Positions 55,446 through 64,000 of a stretch of 64,000 bases of DNA are shown one piece after another (position 1 is the stretch's first letter; each line of letters starts with the position of its first letter). The stretch lies in NCBI GenBank assembly GCA_021018995.1, contig CM037588.1, positions 85,657,765-85,721,764 on the forward strand. The letters are read 5' to 3'. The notes under the pieces were generated by a model. The model saw nothing but the letters and a program-made list of their open reading frames with translations, was not told the origin of the DNA and searched no databases. Made by a program: the position numbers and the translations under genes. This DNA comes from Chloranthus sessilifolius. Lineage: Eukaryota > Streptophyta > Magnoliopsida > Chloranthales > Chloranthaceae.

Positions 55446-57926
55446 TGTTAAGACCTGAAAAGTACCACTTTTCATCCCTTAACTTAACCTTTGATTAGAC
55501 CCTTAGCCACTTAATAAACTCGTCTTAAGTGTTTTGTTCAGGAAATAATCAGCAGTGAAATAAGGCCAAGAATCCTGTTATGGAGCCTACTTTAGCACCA
55601 GATGCCCCTCAGCAAGAATGCACCTTGAACCCTCGCACAGATCAGCTGAGCTTCTCAAGGCTTTACAAGCAACCTCTCGTGCAGATGAATGACTGGGGAG
55701 CTTCAGAAACTCAACTCCGTGCAGCTCTCGCGAAGATCAAGGGTAGAACATAGCGCTCAGTGTCACGCAATTCAAGGCAGACTTCTCTCAATCTCGCAAA
55801 GTTTGCTTAAGATAGCTGAGGAGAGAGAGCTTCAGAAGATTTCTCACGCAACTGTCGCGTAGTCACCGTGGGGTACAATTCTCAGAAGAAGAACGCTTCG
55901 CGCAGTTCCCGCGCCATTCAAGAAAGAAAGAATCCTGGTGAAGGCAAAGCCCATCTCATGAAGATTGAGTGAGACAAAGAACCTCGCGCAGTCAGAACTC
56001 AAAAGAACCTCGCGAGGTAACTCGCGAAGTCCAAGTAAAGAAAATAGCTACTTGATTCGTCTTCTTTGCTGATGAAGACTAATCTCTGCTTGGCTTGAAT
56101 TGCAACCTCGCCATTTTCTATTCAACCTCGCGAACTCCAACTCAGCGAGAGCTCAACTCTCTTCCGCGCGATTGCCTGAAGAGCAAACCAAGGCAACCTC
56201 ACGACGGCTGAAGCTTCAGTGTCAAATCATCCTAGCAAAGAGCAATGAGCTACCACGCGAGATGTCTGGGAAACTACAGCTACCTAGCGAGGCTCTGAAC
56301 CCAAACTTCCATCTCTTCAGTAGAGGACATTCTGGAAACTTCCAATGATTAGGGCACACATTCCCATGCTCAAATCTCTGTGCACACGCCCCGAGGCATC
56401 CAAGGATCAACAGAAGGCCACGTGGCATTATTAAAATTAGGGTTTTCTAACCCTAATGCGCCGCCACCCCACTGCTATATATACCCAGGCCTAGCTTAGG
56501 TTTAGGTATCTGCGAACCTATCTCAGATCGCTTTTCTTTTCTCTTTTGTTTTTAGCAGTAAGTAGTTTTTCTTTTCTTTTTCTTTTCTTCTCTCCATAGT
56601 CCAGCAATTGCTGGCTATGACTTTGTATATGTATTTGAGTTAGATTAATGGAAGTTTTGCAATAGAATTTATACTTTGTGGGATTACTGTTAATTTGTGA
56701 GATGCTCTGTGCAAGGCTGCTGCCTTGAGATCCTCCATTGCCTTGGCTGTGTTTCAAAGCAATGGAGGACTGATTTTATGGGCCACTCAGATCCAAGTAA
56801 CCTGTGTGTCTGGGATATCATGGTCTTCCAGCCTTAGCCCCACCACAGGACCTACTAGATCTTAAATCCCCATGGGATCCTGAGCTGGTAGCCTGGTGAA
56901 CGTGGTGGTAGCAGCGATAATCTTGTTTTGTTTTGGGCTCCGTGAGGAGGATAACCTCTGGGATAGTCTGTGACCATTTAAGTGGACAGATTATAGCCTT
57001 AGGGTGATTCTGATCCACCGATCCAAGATGGATCCTTCTTCTTTTCACCTGAGCTTGTAGAAGCCTGGTGAGGGATTGTATAGAGGCAGACTCCCCCATA
57101 GTTGTATAGATCTGCCATCAGATGCCGGATCTAATCTAGTTATAGAGATTATAGGCTGGTGACTGGACCATTGTAGCCTCTCTCAAGCAATGGACACCTG
57201 GATCGAAGGTTGTACTCAATCGCTTGCTGGTTCCATGTGTCTGGGCTATCATGGTTTTCCAGCTTAGCCCCACATATGGAACTTTAGAGGTTGAGGTTCC
57301 CTATGGATTCTTGAGTTGGTAGCCTGGATGAAATAGTGCCTACAATGATTTAATTGTTATGTTCTGACTCATCCCTGGATAGTGGCTCCCCTATGGGATA
57401 GTCTGTGACCATTCAAGTGGACAGGTTATAGCCCTAAGGGCAGAGTCATGGCAGTAGCGATGGGTTGGATCCTTTCTCCTCAAAGGTGACAATGTAGCCT
57501 CTGGACTGGATTTCTATAACATCAGATCTAAATCTGAGTTACAAAAACTCCTCTGACCTTGACTCAATAACATATTTCTCACCCTTTTTATAATTATTTT
57601 CCACACTCCATCCATCCTCTCAATCCTTTCTATAATATAGTTATTAGAATACTTAGAATAAGTGACCTCAAACTCCCCTCCTTTTAAGACTGCCAGATCT
57701 ATAGACAGATCTGGAGGGACTACTAGAGACGGCTCCCTTGGAGCCTTAGATCACCTTTCCCTGTGGGACAAACTCTTACTTATCAAAACTTGCTACAAAA
57801 GACCCTGTATCTTGCAGGTTTAGGATTTCAGAGTTGTGCTGATTCATCCCCTGTTTCATTCTATTTTTGTTTCTTAAATACTTTCACCACCAACCAATAA
57901 GGGAAGCACACTTGAAATCAACAACA
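55446..57926 (+). repeat. 3' LTR of Athila-1 (about 2.48 kb)
   Basis: It begins TGTTAAGACC and ends ...GAAATCAACAACA. Compared with the 5' LTR there are about three extra bases at the very end, so the exact end is 57923-57926. It contains the TCGCG array, paired telobox (about 56436-56458) and TATA box (56476-56483). Confidence 0.92.
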
Positions 57927-57931
57927 CTCCT
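57927..57931. repeat. Target site duplication of Athila-1 (right), CTCCT
   Basis: Matches 30435-30439. The sequence of element B resumes here. Confidence 0.9.
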
Positions 57932-59538
57932 CCACTGTTGCGGATCTCATCCTCCTCATACTATTGGTCATGGTATTGGTGAGGGGCGAGTTCTGCTATT
58001 TGGACTTGGGGGGTGAGGGGTTGGATGACCTGGTGGGGTCATATGGTTTGTAGGGGATGAGAAGGGATAAATGGATGAGCGGTTTGTGGGTAAGTGATGT
58101 GCTGAGCTGGGTGCACATTCTGGGGGTGAGGGAGGTGTGGTTGAGGTGGTGGGATGTTGTGGGTATGAGGAATGGGATGGATTGGATTTCCCATTGGAGG
58201 CGGGATGGGGGTGTAAGGGGTATAGGTGAATGAAGGGTATTGGTGAGGGGGTATGGGGTTAGTGAATGGGACTTGATGAGCATGGGCGGATGGGCCTTGG
58301 GTTTGAGGGATTTGGGTTTGATGGTTTTGAAAGGCTTGGATTGATGGGCCTTGGGCTTGGGTGTGGGGGTTTGTGTGACTCTGGGTCAATGGGCCTTATT
58401 GGGTTTGGGCTAACGGGTCATGAGGCGGTTGGGTTTGGATCTGAGCCTGATGGGCTTGGGTCCATGGGCCTTGGGCTTGGGCTTGATAGGATTGGGTCCA
58501 AAGACCCGGGGGGGCTTGAACTTGGGCCTGGGTCTGATGGGTTTGGGCTTGGCCCCATGGGTTTTGAGGGTTTCGGGTCTGGATCTAAGCCTGATGGGCT
58601 TGGGTCCATGGGCGTTGAGGATTCTGGGCCTAGGCCTGGGTCTGATGGGCTTAGGCTTGGGCCCATGGGTTTTAAGGGTCTTGGGCCTGAGCCTGATGGG
58701 CTTGGGCCCATGAGTTTTGAGGGTTTTCGGCCTGGGCCTGATGGGCTTGGGCTTGGTCCCATGGATTTTTATGGGTTTGGGTTTGGCATTGAGGTGGGGG
58801 ATTTTGGGAGGTATGGCCGATGGGTGGTTGGGCATGGTTAGGAGGGAATGGGGTATGGAGGTTTTGGAAATTTGGATGCGGGGTTTGAGATGTAGGGTTC
58901 CGAGAAGCAGCCCACAGGGCGTACATCGTTCTCATGTCCTCCATTAAGGGCATGGATTCAAGTGTGAGATTGGGGGGTGATGGCTCACTTAAGGATGGAG
59001 GGGGTTGGGAGAAATTGGGCATAACCCAAGTAAATAGGGGGCTATGTTGGGATGTGGATGGGCCAGGTGGTGGGAATGGTATGTGGGATGAGGTGGATGG
59101 GATGTGGGATGTAGGGGGCATGGATGAAGAGAGGGATGGAACGCGGGAAGTAGGCGAGGGATGGGGCTCCCTATGGGGCCTTTGGAAATATGGGGATGCG
59201 GTAAGGGTGTTTGGATGGGAGATGGGAATGTATGGATCGGTTGGGAAATGAGGGGTTTCAGTAGGGGATGAAAAGGGGGTATATTGGGAGAATGTGAGGG
59301 AGGGGGATGGGGTGGATGTGAACACGGGTGCCCCAAAAGGACCCGTGATATCGAACTGGGTTTGGGTGAAGGTGTCAGAGATCGGGTCTTCTCCTACGTG
59401 GGAATGGGATGGGGATGACGGTGGGGACGTATCGGCTCTTGACATGATCTGCTGACGAGTGTTGTATCGATGTCGCGGATAAGGGCCGAATGCCTTCCTT
59501 CTACGGGATGAGTTTGAGGTTGCCGTAGTGACGGTCAC
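57932..59538 (-). pseudogene. N-terminal gag extension of element B, right of the Athila-1 insertion
   Basis: The reading starts MTVTTATSNSSRRRKAFGP at 59538 and matches 15343-17195 of element A: Pro/Ser/His-rich N-terminus, MYALWAASRNP near 58910-58945, Ala/Gln repeats (58430-58770), then a Pro/His/Thr-rich part. It is broken. Its continuation into the capsid domain is separated by Athila-1. Confidence 0.7.
58430..58770. repeat. Coding minisatellite of the gag extension, element B
   Basis: Units like those at 15950-16440 (GATGGGCTTGGG, CCATGGGTTTTGAGGG), fewer in number. They encode Pro-Trp-Ala-Gln-type repeats on the minus strand. Confidence 0.8.
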
Positions 59539-60944
59539 ACCTAAATATACTTTTTTTTGTTTTTGTTTTCTTTTCTTTTGTGTGTTTGTTTTGTTTGTTT
59601 TTGTTTGGGTTTTTTTTTTCTTTTTTTGGAAAATGATGATTTTTCTTTTTGAAGAGAGATTTTTTTGGGTTTTTTTTTTTAAGATGATTTTTTTTTTTAT
59701 ATGGAGATTAACTCCCCTTTGCTTAGATGAATAATGACCTAGTGCCCAGGGTCAACTCCCATCTCGGGCGATATATGTACCTTTCGTAGGTCCCACGGCG
59801 GGATCCGACACACTTCAGAAGAGGCGAAAGGGAACCCTTTCATTCTATTGAAGGTGCGGGAATCCACTCAAACGACCCGATCCCCCGGAGCAAATCAATG
59901 AGAAGTCGCCTTCTTTTGATTGGGCGGGGGCATGTTGGGTGTTAGAGGATGTGGGAGGCTACTGCAGGCACTAATACAGCTAATTGGGGACTTGGGGTGA
60001 TGGATTGGGCCTCAGGTCGGGTTGATGTGGCCCAGTACATACTGGGCGTATATATTATGCACGCCCGACCAAAAAATACAGATTTTGGCTGGGCGTATAT
60101 ATTATATATGCCTGGCTATTTTCTGGGGATTTTGGCTGGGCGTATATAATATATACACCTGGCAAAAACACTTCTGTCAGCTTAGTTTGACAGTGAACAG
60201 CAAGCCCGAATGTGGGTCTTTGAATTGGTTTCTTGGGAGAAATGCTCCCGAGGACTACTGTGTATGTTATCGGGTCCCTCATTTCCCTTTCCTAGGGATA
60301 CACGGCTGAATTTTGGGTTGTCTACGCTCTCACCAATGCGGGTTTTACGGCTTGATCGGAATTGGCAACCCAACTGATATACCTCCGGCGCAAGCGCCTT
60401 CTCAGGTACTGAAAGGGGTGGTTCTTTTCAGGATCATCACCACTAGGGCTGCCGCCTTATTGGAAACCGGGTAAATTATATCTGTGCCTAAACCCCTCGA
60501 AAACTACCCAAAAATGCAAAAATAAATTCAATTATGTCCCCACATTGTTGGTTCACTTTTAATTACAGATTTTGAAAGGGGAGTGAAATTAAGTCCAAAA
60601 ATCGGGTCGGAGATGACAAGCCCGTGCCGCCACAACGGGCCGGCGTTCAAAGGTGAGATATGATGACCGAAATAAAGTGCGCAAGTAGGCCCACCAAATG
60701 GCTAAGGCTCATAAATGACTGCAATTTAAATGACGTGAAAAGTAAATGCGAGCGAGCCAATCGGGGCTAAGGCTCACGTAGGCCCGCCAATCGGGGCTAA
60801 GGCACTTAAAGGACTGAATCGTAGGGGTGAGTATGTTAGTAAAAACACCAAAAATATAAAATAAAATAGCAGAAAATAAGAAGAAAACAGCAATGGTTAG
60901 TAATAAAAAACAAGGCCAACAAGAGGGAAAGTACTAGGGTGATG
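59539..60944 (-). other. 5' leader of element B
   Basis: Non-coding counterpart of 17196-18682. It has T-rich runs (59545-59700), a palindrome array (60045-60159), and short repeats of CCAATCGGGGCTAAGGC near 60755-60805. Confidence 0.6.
60045..60159. promoter_or_regulatory. Palindrome array in the leader of element B, 47-bp phase
   Basis: Three copies start at 60045, 60092 and 60139, exactly 47 bp apart. In the last one the arms extend outward as TTTTGGCTGGGCGTATATA against TATATACACCTGGCAAAA, a palindrome of about 38 bp. Confidence 0.9.
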
Positions 60945-60962
60945 TCCCCAGCAGAGTCGCCA
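60945..60962 (-). other. Primer binding site (tRNA-Arg type), element B
   Basis: On the minus strand it reads TGGCGACTCTGCTGGGGA, one base different from the site of element A and again two bases from the LTR end. Confidence 0.9.
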
Positions 60963-61662
60963 TCTGTGCGACCATGGATCCTCTCGAACCCGTCGCGGCC
61001 ATGCGCTCGCTTTTGTTGAAATGTAGAGTCGCCACCTGAAGCTTTTGGTGACCCAGGAAACCTTCAAATCAATATTTTGAGCACCGAAGTGCTAAATATG
61101 ACTCTGATTTACCGGTCTTTGCCAAAGGCTCTAGGGTAGGGGATTCGGTTATCGATCGGGAAGGGTTTAGGCACCCGATCAACCCGCATGTAGCGGGCTC
61201 TATCTATGGCCAAAAAGAAAAATAAAAGGGCGGAGTTTCCCCTTGCCTGAAGGCAATACGGTCCTATCAAGCTTTGAGCCAAACCAAAATTTTGGCGGCA
61301 TAACGGCTTGAATCCTTGGACGGAGGAAGCACCAAGAAGGTAGAGGAAGACAGGGGTGAGCTGGAGCTCACGGGCCCTTGTTGCACCATGGAAGACCCTC
61401 GCTTTCGCGTGCTTCTGATGGCTCAAATGGTATTGAAATGGACTCTAATGCAAAGATTTGATAGATAGGGAGTGTAGAGTGAAGCTAGGGAATAGATTTT
61501 GGCTAAAAGAAGGTGATCTAATGGTTGAAATGGAGTGGAATAGGTGATCTAAGCTTGCTGGAATTCTGAAAAATAAATGGCATTTTCTCTCACTAGGACT
61601 CTCTCTCTCTTAAGCTCTCTAATCAACCAAATTTTTAATCCTTTGGAAAGAGGGGGGCCTCC

Positions 61663-61672
61663 CTATTTATAG
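61663..61672 (-). promoter_or_regulatory. TATA box of the element B LTR
   Basis: CTATAAATAG on the minus strand, in the same position as in element A. Confidence 0.75.
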
Positions 61673-62039
61673 AGAAGGGATGGGTTAGGGGCTTACTTAA
61701 GAGGTAATGGGTTTAACAATTAGGTAATCCCCCATCTAAGGTTTTCTAGGTTTTCAAGGTCCTAGGGTTATGGGAAACTGATTTTAATGGCGGATGATGG
61801 GGTGAGACCATTGGTGACTTAAGGGTTGCCAATAAGCTCAAAGGGGGTGCAACCAATCTCAAGACACCCACCTTGACTAAGGGGATGGTCAAAGGGTCAA
61901 ACTAGATGAAGGAAATTGAAACCGATGACGCTATCAGAGCTAAGTTATATTTTATACGCCCAGTTTAGGAATAGTAAATTTCACCAAAAATAGGGGAACC
62001 TTAGGAAGATGAAGCCTGTGGTGGGTCCCACCTATGCTG

Positions 62040-62108
62040 GGCGTATATATTATATACGCCCAGCCAATTTAGCCCCAGATTAGTCAGGCGTATGTAATAT
62101 CCACGCCT
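62040..62108. promoter_or_regulatory. Palindrome array in U3 of the element B LTR, 47-bp phase
   Basis: A perfect copy (GCGTATATATTATATACGC) starts at 62040 and a degenerate one at 62087, 47 bp away. A further decayed copy lies near 61945-61965. Confidence 0.88.
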
Positions 62109-62616
62109 GAGCAAAAATTTTATGATTTTATGTGAAACTTCAATCGGCCATAACATTTGAACCGTGGCTCTAAATTGGGTGCTCTTTGGCTTGTTGGAAA
62201 GCTGGAGAAGTTCTCTTTCCAATGGTATATGGTTCATCCTTGATAATGGTATATGTGAAATTATGTAGCTCTCCTCCCATCAACTGCTCAGAAAGGTTCA
62301 AGTTAGGTATGGGAAGGGAATCTAGGGTTTAGGGGTGATCTCTAAGGGTTGGGGAATGGTTCTAAAGGGTTCAGGGTGATTCCTAAAGGTTTGGATGGAT
62401 TCCTACGGGTTCAGGGGTGCCATCGGAAGCACAGGGGTACATCTCTCCCGAAGTACATGTTGATCGGGCCTTGGGCCGAATTTTGGTGTCTACAATCAAG
62501 TATCCCAAAAAATATATATATATACAATAATAACAAAAAAAAGAAATGCAAAAAAAATAATAACACATACGCACCGATCCATAAAAAAAAAAACAAACAA
62601 CAAAACCAAAAAGGAG

Positions 62617-62845
62617 GCATCACATATACCAAAATATACAATCAAAAAAAAAGAGGGGAAAGAGCATCACATGTACGAAAAAGAAAAGGAAAAAAGAAGG
62701 GCATCACATATACAAAAAAAACAAGAACGAAAAAAAAAAAAAAAAAAAAAAGCAAAAAAAGAAGAGAAAAGAGAGGGCATCACATAAACGAAAAAAGAGA
62801 GGGGCATCACATATAAGAAAAAAAACTAAAATAAGCATCACCTAA
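62617..62845. repeat. Tandem-like GGCATCACATATAC repeats with A-rich spacers
   Basis: Copies of GCATCACATATAC or near variants start at 62617, 62664, 62701, 62777, 62804 and 62835, separated by runs of A and G. Element A has only one recognisable copy, inverted, near 923-938. A run of about 20 A lies at 62730-62752 and another long A run near 62910-62930. Confidence 0.75.
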
Positions 62846-63197
62846 TAACACAAAAAAGGAAAAGAGAAAAAAAAGAAAAAAGACCAACAAAAAAGGGGAA
62901 AGCATATATACCAAAAAAAAAAAAAAAAAACAACAACAGCAAATAACAAAAAGGAAGAAATTCCAAGGAAAGATCAATTACCTTCAACGGGAGAAGAAAT
63001 AGATCCAATCGGCGGAGGATAAACTTCTCTTGATCCGCACACGCAACTCCCGGTAATAGAATCCAAGGAAAATCAAATGCTAAAACCTTAAGGGGTTGTC
63101 CCGAACTTGAGAAAGAAGGAGGAAGATGGAGTTCGAAAGAGGGGGGCCCCTTTTGTGCTCGGGTTCGGACAGTTTTAAAAACTGCCAATTTTGGTCA

Positions 63198-63262
63198 GGC
63201 GTATATAATATATACGCCCGACCATTATTGCATTTTAATTGAGCGTATATATTATATCGCCC
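63198..63262. promoter_or_regulatory. Palindrome pair in element C
   Basis: A perfect copy (GCGTATATAATATATACGC) lies at about 63198-63218 and a slightly decayed one at about 63242-63262. The arms extend outward (TTTTGGTC against GACCATTA). This is the inverted counterpart of 536-601 and shows what that pair looked like before decay. Confidence 0.85.
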
Positions 63263-64000
63263 ACGAAATAGTAGTTTTAAAAGCTGACCATTTTTCAACT
63301 TTGAGGCCCAACGACCCCCCTTGCATGCTATGGACCACGGCCCGATCCCCCTTAGAAGCCCGCGTACCGTCAAGCGATGGTGCACGCATCCCCAAACGGC
63401 CCTTCGAGCTCTCTTCGACTGGCCCAAAGGAACCGTGCCACAATAAACGGATCTAGATCTATAACCACCCACCAAGTGCTCCATGAAATCATAAGATCCA
63501 AAACAAAAAAAATAAAAAAAGAAGAAAGAGAATTGCTGAAAATGACACTAGTTCTCAAAAGAGCGTCACAATGACCATTTGCGCCACTCCGAGAACCGTC
63601 TTAAATCAATTCGGAATGATCAGGTTCACCCAAAAGTTCTCAAACCCCGTTTTATACAGGGACACCCAATACCTGATCCAGCAGGCAAATGAACTTCATC
63701 CATCACCGGTCACTCCTGGGAGCATACACCTAGCCCAAGATCTTCCCCAGCAGAAGTCAAGACCTGATCCGGCAAGCAAACCAGGGACCTATCACCAGAA
63801 CGCACACGTCCTTAAGGTATATCAACATGGCAAGTTGACCTGCCTAAGGATACATGCAAAACTAAAAATAGTTTGAGCGTGCTCAAAATCTCGAACTAAC
63901 ATGTGCAAAAAAAAAGAGAGAAGAAAGAAAAAAGGAAAAGAAGGAGAAGGTTCGGAATAACAACCTATTTGTTAAGTAGATAAAATCCTGAGTAGGTTGA

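Larger units (their letters stand above)
30440..57926 (+). mobile_element. Athila-1: Athila-lineage Ty3/gypsy element inserted in element B
   Basis: The LTRs lie at 30440-32924 and 55446-57926. A tRNA-Asp-like primer site follows the left LTR and a polypurine tract precedes the right one. Parts seen are gag (33425-34771) and the extra ORF after the usual place of pol. No pol domain is recognised anywhere in it, so it looks non-autonomous. It is split by Athila-2 within the extra ORF. Sampled stretches of the two LTRs differ at about 4-5 percent of positions by eye. At a commonly used plant rate of about 1.3e-8 per site per year that is in the range of one to two million years (rough). Confidence 0.93.
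20293..62494 (-). mobile_element. Element B: Tat/Ogre-lineage element, split by Athila-1
   Basis: B matches element A from the antisense genes (20500) through gag-pol and leader to a 5' LTR (60965-62494). It is interrupted by Athila-1 at 30440-57926, in the part corresponding to 15480 of element A. Its 3' LTR is not seen next to 20293, where the 5' LTR of element A abuts, so the rest of B probably lies to the left of A outside the window. It is a fossil with several breaks, and only scraps of its antisense genes remain. Confidence 0.88.
60965..62494 (-). repeat. 5' LTR of element B (about 1.53 kb)
   Basis: In element orientation it begins TGTAGACACC at 62494 and ends ...GGTCGCACA at 60965. 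It is similar throughout to the LTR of element A. The flank at 62495 (ATCAA...) belongs to element C. Confidence 0.9.
62495..64000 (+). mobile_element. Element C: Tat/Ogre-family fragment, opposite orientation
   Basis: From 62495 to about 63781 the sequence is the inverted counterpart of about 1-1460 of element A, including the paired palindromes and the GC-richer block. The last 220 bp extend past the left edge of A. In element orientation this is the stretch near the 3' LTR, which should lie just to the right of the window. No gene is present. It is probably the element into which B integrated. Confidence 0.75.

Noticed and set aside
20293-62494. Tandem array of A and B sharing one LTR
   Set aside because: The sequence right of 20292 is an internal CA-rich spacer and not the end of the element with a polypurine tract. 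Insertion of A into B explains the join more simply, though it is not excluded.
62730-62760. Poly-A run as the tail of a LINE or SINE
   Set aside because: It lies inside A/G-rich simple repeats of the Tat spacer. No reverse transcriptase, tRNA-like head or target duplication is visible beside it.

Overview
The window is plant nuclear DNA made up entirely of LTR retrotransposons, and I see no free-standing host gene, tRNA or rRNA. The plant origin is inferred from the families: Ty3/gypsy elements of the Tat/Ogre lineage (archaeal-type RNase H, tRNA-Arg primer site, extra antisense genes) and of the Athila lineage (FMDD-type reverse transcriptase, tRNA-Asp-like primer site, extra ORF after integrase). 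The density of nested insertions suggests pericentromeric or other heterochromatin of an angiosperm. I cannot name the species.

Layout. Element A (1-20292, minus strand, Tat/Ogre type) runs off the left edge, so its 3' LTR is not seen. Reading left to right it holds a spacer with simple repeats, a plant-mobile-domain gene and a DUF7745-like gene (both on the plus strand, antisense to the element), two minisatellites, then on the minus strand integrase, RNase H, reverse transcriptase, a G-patch segment, protease, gag, a long N-terminal gag extension, leader, primer site and 5' LTR (18703-20292). Element B (20293-62494) is a second member of the same family on the same strand, with only scraps of the antisense genes. 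It is split by Athila-1 (30440-57926, plus strand), which is flanked by the 5-bp duplication CTCCT. Athila-1 is itself split by Athila-2 (36433-50701, minus strand), flanked by GGGGA. To the right of B's 5' LTR, 62495-64000 is a fragment (element C) of the same Tat-like family in the opposite orientation, so the two ends of the window are inverted relatives. The simplest history is that B entered C, A entered B, Athila-1 entered B and Athila-2 entered Athila-1. By eye the LTR pairs of Athila-2 (about 2-3 percent different) are younger than those of Athila-1 (about 4-5 percent), as the nesting requires.

The main signal beyond routine annotation is regulatory. The Tat-like elements carry arrays of a long palindrome (core GCGTATATATTATATACGC) phased at 47 bp in most places. 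The arrays occur in the LTR promoter, in the leader before gag, and upstream of both antisense genes. Athila-1 and Athila-2 each have their own CpG-centred motif array (TCGCG-type and TTCGAA-type), again both in the LTR and in front of the extra ORF. In all three families the extra gene is a non-envelope, apparently helical protein (plant mobile domain, DUF7745-like, or PF20167-like). This suggests a shared scheme in which each element's extra protein, or a host factor, acts on element-specific motif clusters, similar in logic to the VANC anti-silencing proteins of VANDAL transposons. That functional link is inference. The motif positions and the protein similarities are what the sequence shows.
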